A stretch of 9,018 nt of DNA from Acidobacteriota bacterium (GTDB lineage: Bacteria > Acidobacteriota > Vicinamibacteria > Vicinamibacterales > SCN-69-37): assembly GCA_021824055.1 (NCBI GenBank), contig JAKALV010000127.1, forward strand, positions 1 through 9,018, written 5' to 3'. Below, in pieces: positions 7,367 to 9,018 of the stretch (position 1 is the stretch's first letter; each line of letters opens with the position of its first letter). The translations under genes and the position numbers were made by a program. The notes under the pieces are model-generated. The model did no database searches and was not told the DNA's origin. It saw only the letters and a list, made by a program, of their open reading frames with translations.

Positions 7367-8725
7367 ATGATCAAACTGCCTTTGCCTCGTAATCCGGTCT
7401 CGCTCGTCGGCGTCCTGCTGACGACGCTTGGCGCGGTCCTCTTTCTGATCTTCTTTCTGGCCGATGCGTTTGGGCTGCACACGAATCCCTACATGGGCAT
7501 CGTGTTCTTCATCATCCTGCCCTCGATCTTCGTGTTCGGCCTGCTGCTGATTCCGATCGGCGGCTGGCTGCACCGGCGGCGCATCGCGGCCGGCCAGCCG
7601 GACGTCTGGCCGCGGATCGACTTCAACAACCCGCGCCATCGCAACGTGGCGTTCGTCATCTTCGGCCTCACCGTGATCAACGTGATGATCGTGTCGCTGG
7701 CCGCGTACTCCGGCGTGGAGTTCATGGACTCGACGACGTTCTGCGGCAGCGTGTGCCACGAGGTGATGCAGCCGGAGTTCGAATCGTTCAAGGCGGGCGC
7801 GCACGCGCGCGTCGGATGCGTGCAGTGCCACATCGGTCCCGGCGCGTCATGGTTCGTCAAGTCGAAGCTGTCGGGCACGCGCCAGGTGTTTGCCGTGCTC
7901 TTCAACACGCACGGGCGTCCGATCCCGTCGCCGGTCACCAACCTCCGCCCGGCGCGCGAGACCTGCGAGCAGTGCCACTGGCCGGAGAAATTCCACGGCG
8001 ACAAGGTGCGCGTGTTTCGCGAGTACGGCGACGATGCGAAGAATACCGTCAACGAAACAACGCTGCAGATGCACATCGGCGGCGGCACGAGCGCCACGCG
8101 CGAGGTCACCGGCATCCACTGGCACACGAGCGCGTCCACGAAGATCGAGTACATCAGCACGGACGACAAGCGGCAGGTGATCCCGTGGGTCCGCCTGACG
8201 GACCGCTACGGCAACGTGCGCGACTACGTGGTCGACGGCGTCACGCAGGCGGATCTGGCCAAAGGCGAGCACCGCAGCATGGATTGCGTGGACTGTCACA
8301 ACCGTCCGGGCCATCCGTTTGCCGCGACCGCCGAGAAGGCCGTGGACGCCGCGCTGGCCAGCGGCGACCTGCCGCTCTCGCTGCCGTTCATCCGCCGCGA
8401 GACCGTGGCGGCCGTGAAGGGCACGTATCCGAATCAGTTGACCGCCACCGATGCGATCGCCGTCAAACTGCGCGAGTTCTACCGGACGCAGCAGCCGCAG
8501 GTGTACATGACCAGCCGGCCCGACGTGGAACGCGCCGTCGTCGCGGCGCAGGCGATCTACTCGCGCAACGTGTTTCCGAGCATGAACGTCACGTTCGGGA
8601 CCTATCCGAACAACATCGGACACATGGACTTCCCGGGGTGCTTCCGCTGCCACGACGACAGCCACAAGTCCAAGGACGGCCGCGTCATCAGCCAGAACTG
8701 CGATACCTGTCACGCGATTCAGTGA
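7367..8725 (+). CDS. NapC/NirT-like membrane multiheme cytochrome c with a CX3CH site
   Basis: The 452-residue product has three predicted membrane helices (near 13-33, 45-66 and 94-114) followed by a large periplasmic domain. Heme motifs are C126-GSV-C130-H131 (CX3CH), CVQCH at 151, CEQCH at 200, CVDCH at 307, CFRCH at 425 and CDTCH at 445. FCGSVCHEVMQPE corresponds to the first heme of NapC/NrfH quinol dehydrogenases, where the following Met can act as ligand or sit at the quinone site; here that is M134. HARVGCVQCHIGPGASWFVK and NLRPARETCEQCHWPEKF are typical of the NapC/NirT-like family found with other multiheme genes. H236, H251 and H253 are candidate distal ligands. Three helices plus six or so hemes recall the inner-membrane cytochrome ImcH of Geobacter, but orthology cannot be judged by eye. 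The start ATG abuts the previous TAA with no RBS of its own, so it depends on coupling. Confidence 0.9.
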   Translation: MIKLPLPRNPVSLVGVLLTTLGAVLFLIFFLADAFGLHTNPYMGIVFFIILPSIFVFGLLLIPIGGWLHRRRIAAGQPDVWPRIDFNNPRHRNVAFVIFGLTVINVMIVSLAAYSGVEFMDSTTFCGSVCHEVMQPEFESFKAGAHARVGCVQCHIGPGASWFVKSKLSGTRQVFAVLFNTHGRPIPSPVTNLRPARETCEQCHWPEKFHGDKVRVFREYGDDAKNTVNETTLQMHIGGGTSATREVTGIHWHTSASTKIEYISTDDKRQVIPWVRLTDRYGNVRDYVVDGVTQADLAKGEHRSMDCVDCHNRPGHPFAATAEKAVDAALASGDLPLSLPFIRRETVAAVKGTYPNQLTATDAIAVKLREFYRTQQPQVYMTSRPDVERAVVAAQAIYSRNVFPSMNVTFGTYPNNIGHMDFPGCFRCHDDSHKSKDGRVISQNCDTCHAIQ

Positions 8726-8747
8726 GGGGGATTACACTGCTTTCGCC

Positions 8748-8753
8748 AGGAGG
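8748..8753 (+). promoter_or_regulatory. Strong ribosome-binding site of the tricorn-like gene
   Basis: AGGAGG is a perfect Shine-Dalgarno core 8 bases before the ATG at 8762. It fixes the start of the following gene. TACACT at 8733-8738 could be a -10 element (4/6 match), but no good -35 is visible; the 36-base gap could equally be read through from the cytochrome operon. Confidence 0.75.
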
Positions 8754-8761
8754 CCGTGCCC

Positions 8762-9018
8762 ATGTCTGTACGCCGTGTGGTTATCGCAGGTTGTGCGCTC
8801 TTCGCTTTGGCTGTCGTGCCGTTCGCCCGCGTGGGGATTGCCGCGGGGCCGGGGACCCGGTTGCTGCGCTCGCCATCGGTCAGCGCGCACGCCATCGCCT
8901 TTGCCTACGCCAACAACATCTGGTCGGTGGATCGCGCAGGCGGTGCCGCCCGGCGTCTGACGTCGTTTCAGGGCGCCACCGCCAATCCGAAATTCTCGCC
9001 CGACGGCAAGTGGATCGC
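8762..9018 (+). CDS. N-terminus of a tricorn-protease-like peptidase (3' partial)
   Basis: Only the first 85 codons are inside the window, and the frame is open to the right edge. Residues 1-28 form a signal peptide (MSVRRVVIAG start, cut near GIAA). The sequence TRLLRSPSVSAHAIAFAYAN and then IWSVDRAGGAARRLTS matches the first blade of the tricorn/PD40 beta-propeller, and NPKFSPDGKWI is a PD40 repeat motif. Tricorn-type proteins of this layout usually run to ~1,000 residues and end in a PDZ and an S41 serine-peptidase domain, which cannot be seen here. A TolB-like or other PD40 propeller protein is the alternative. Cys11 lies too early in the hydrophobic stretch for a convincing lipobox. The gene is probably unrelated to the cytochrome operon. 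Confidence 0.82.
   Translation, partial: MSVRRVVIAGCALFALAVVPFARVGIAAGPGTRLLRSPSVSAHAIAFAYANNIWSVDRAGGAARRLTSFQGATANPKFSPDGKWI

Noticed and set aside
8775..8960. 61-codon plus-strand frame near the right edge.
   Set aside because: It is out of frame with the signal peptide and PD40 motifs that start at 8762 behind a perfect RBS, so it is a shadow of the tricorn-like gene.

Overview
The window is high-GC, densely packed and entirely plus-strand coding. An Acidobacteriota-like soil or sediment bacterium (perhaps class Vicinamibacteria) is my best guess. It rests on gene content (NapC-type multiheme cytochromes, a matrixin with a regulatory-like tail, a tricorn-type peptidase) and on palindromic repeats with a CCTGAAGG core. 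No marker gene here settles the taxonomy.

Layout. (1) Positions 1-1880 hold three genes coupled by GTGA overlaps: the 3' end of an unrecognised gene with a Gly/Arg-rich tail, an exported matrixin-like zinc metalloprotease, and a predicted outer-membrane beta-barrel protein. (2) Positions 1929-4616 hold aconitase A (acnA), with all three [4Fe-4S] cysteines and the SSRDWAAKG active-site segment. (3) Positions 4617-4929 are a 313-base non-coding gap. It holds an array of palindromic REP-like repeats, a perfect 16-bp palindrome, an A/T-stem inverted repeat, and a structured leader. In that leader 11 bases pair perfectly with the first codons of the next gene, across its RBS and start codon. (4) Positions 4930-8725 are a four-gene cytochrome operon (spacings +2, -4, 0): a small monoheme cytochrome c, an 11-heme periplasmic cytochrome c with a C-terminal membrane anchor, a five-helix cytochrome b, and a membrane-anchored NapC/NirT-like cytochrome with five CxxCH motifs and one CX3CH motif. 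(5) From 8762 a new gene begins with a strong RBS: the N-terminus of a tricorn-like peptidase, cut by the window end.

How the genes fit together. The operon has the parts of a quinone-linked electron conduit. The cytochrome b and the NapC-like protein would exchange electrons with the membrane quinone pool, the 11-heme protein would act as a wire on the periplasmic face, and the monoheme protein would be a soluble shuttle. About 18 c-type hemes are encoded in 3.8 kb, and no catalytic terminal reductase is visible, so donor and acceptor are unknown. This cluster and its leader are the most interesting part of the window. AcnA belongs to the citrate cycle and is probably a separate transcript. 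The first three genes look like a small envelope/secretion operon.
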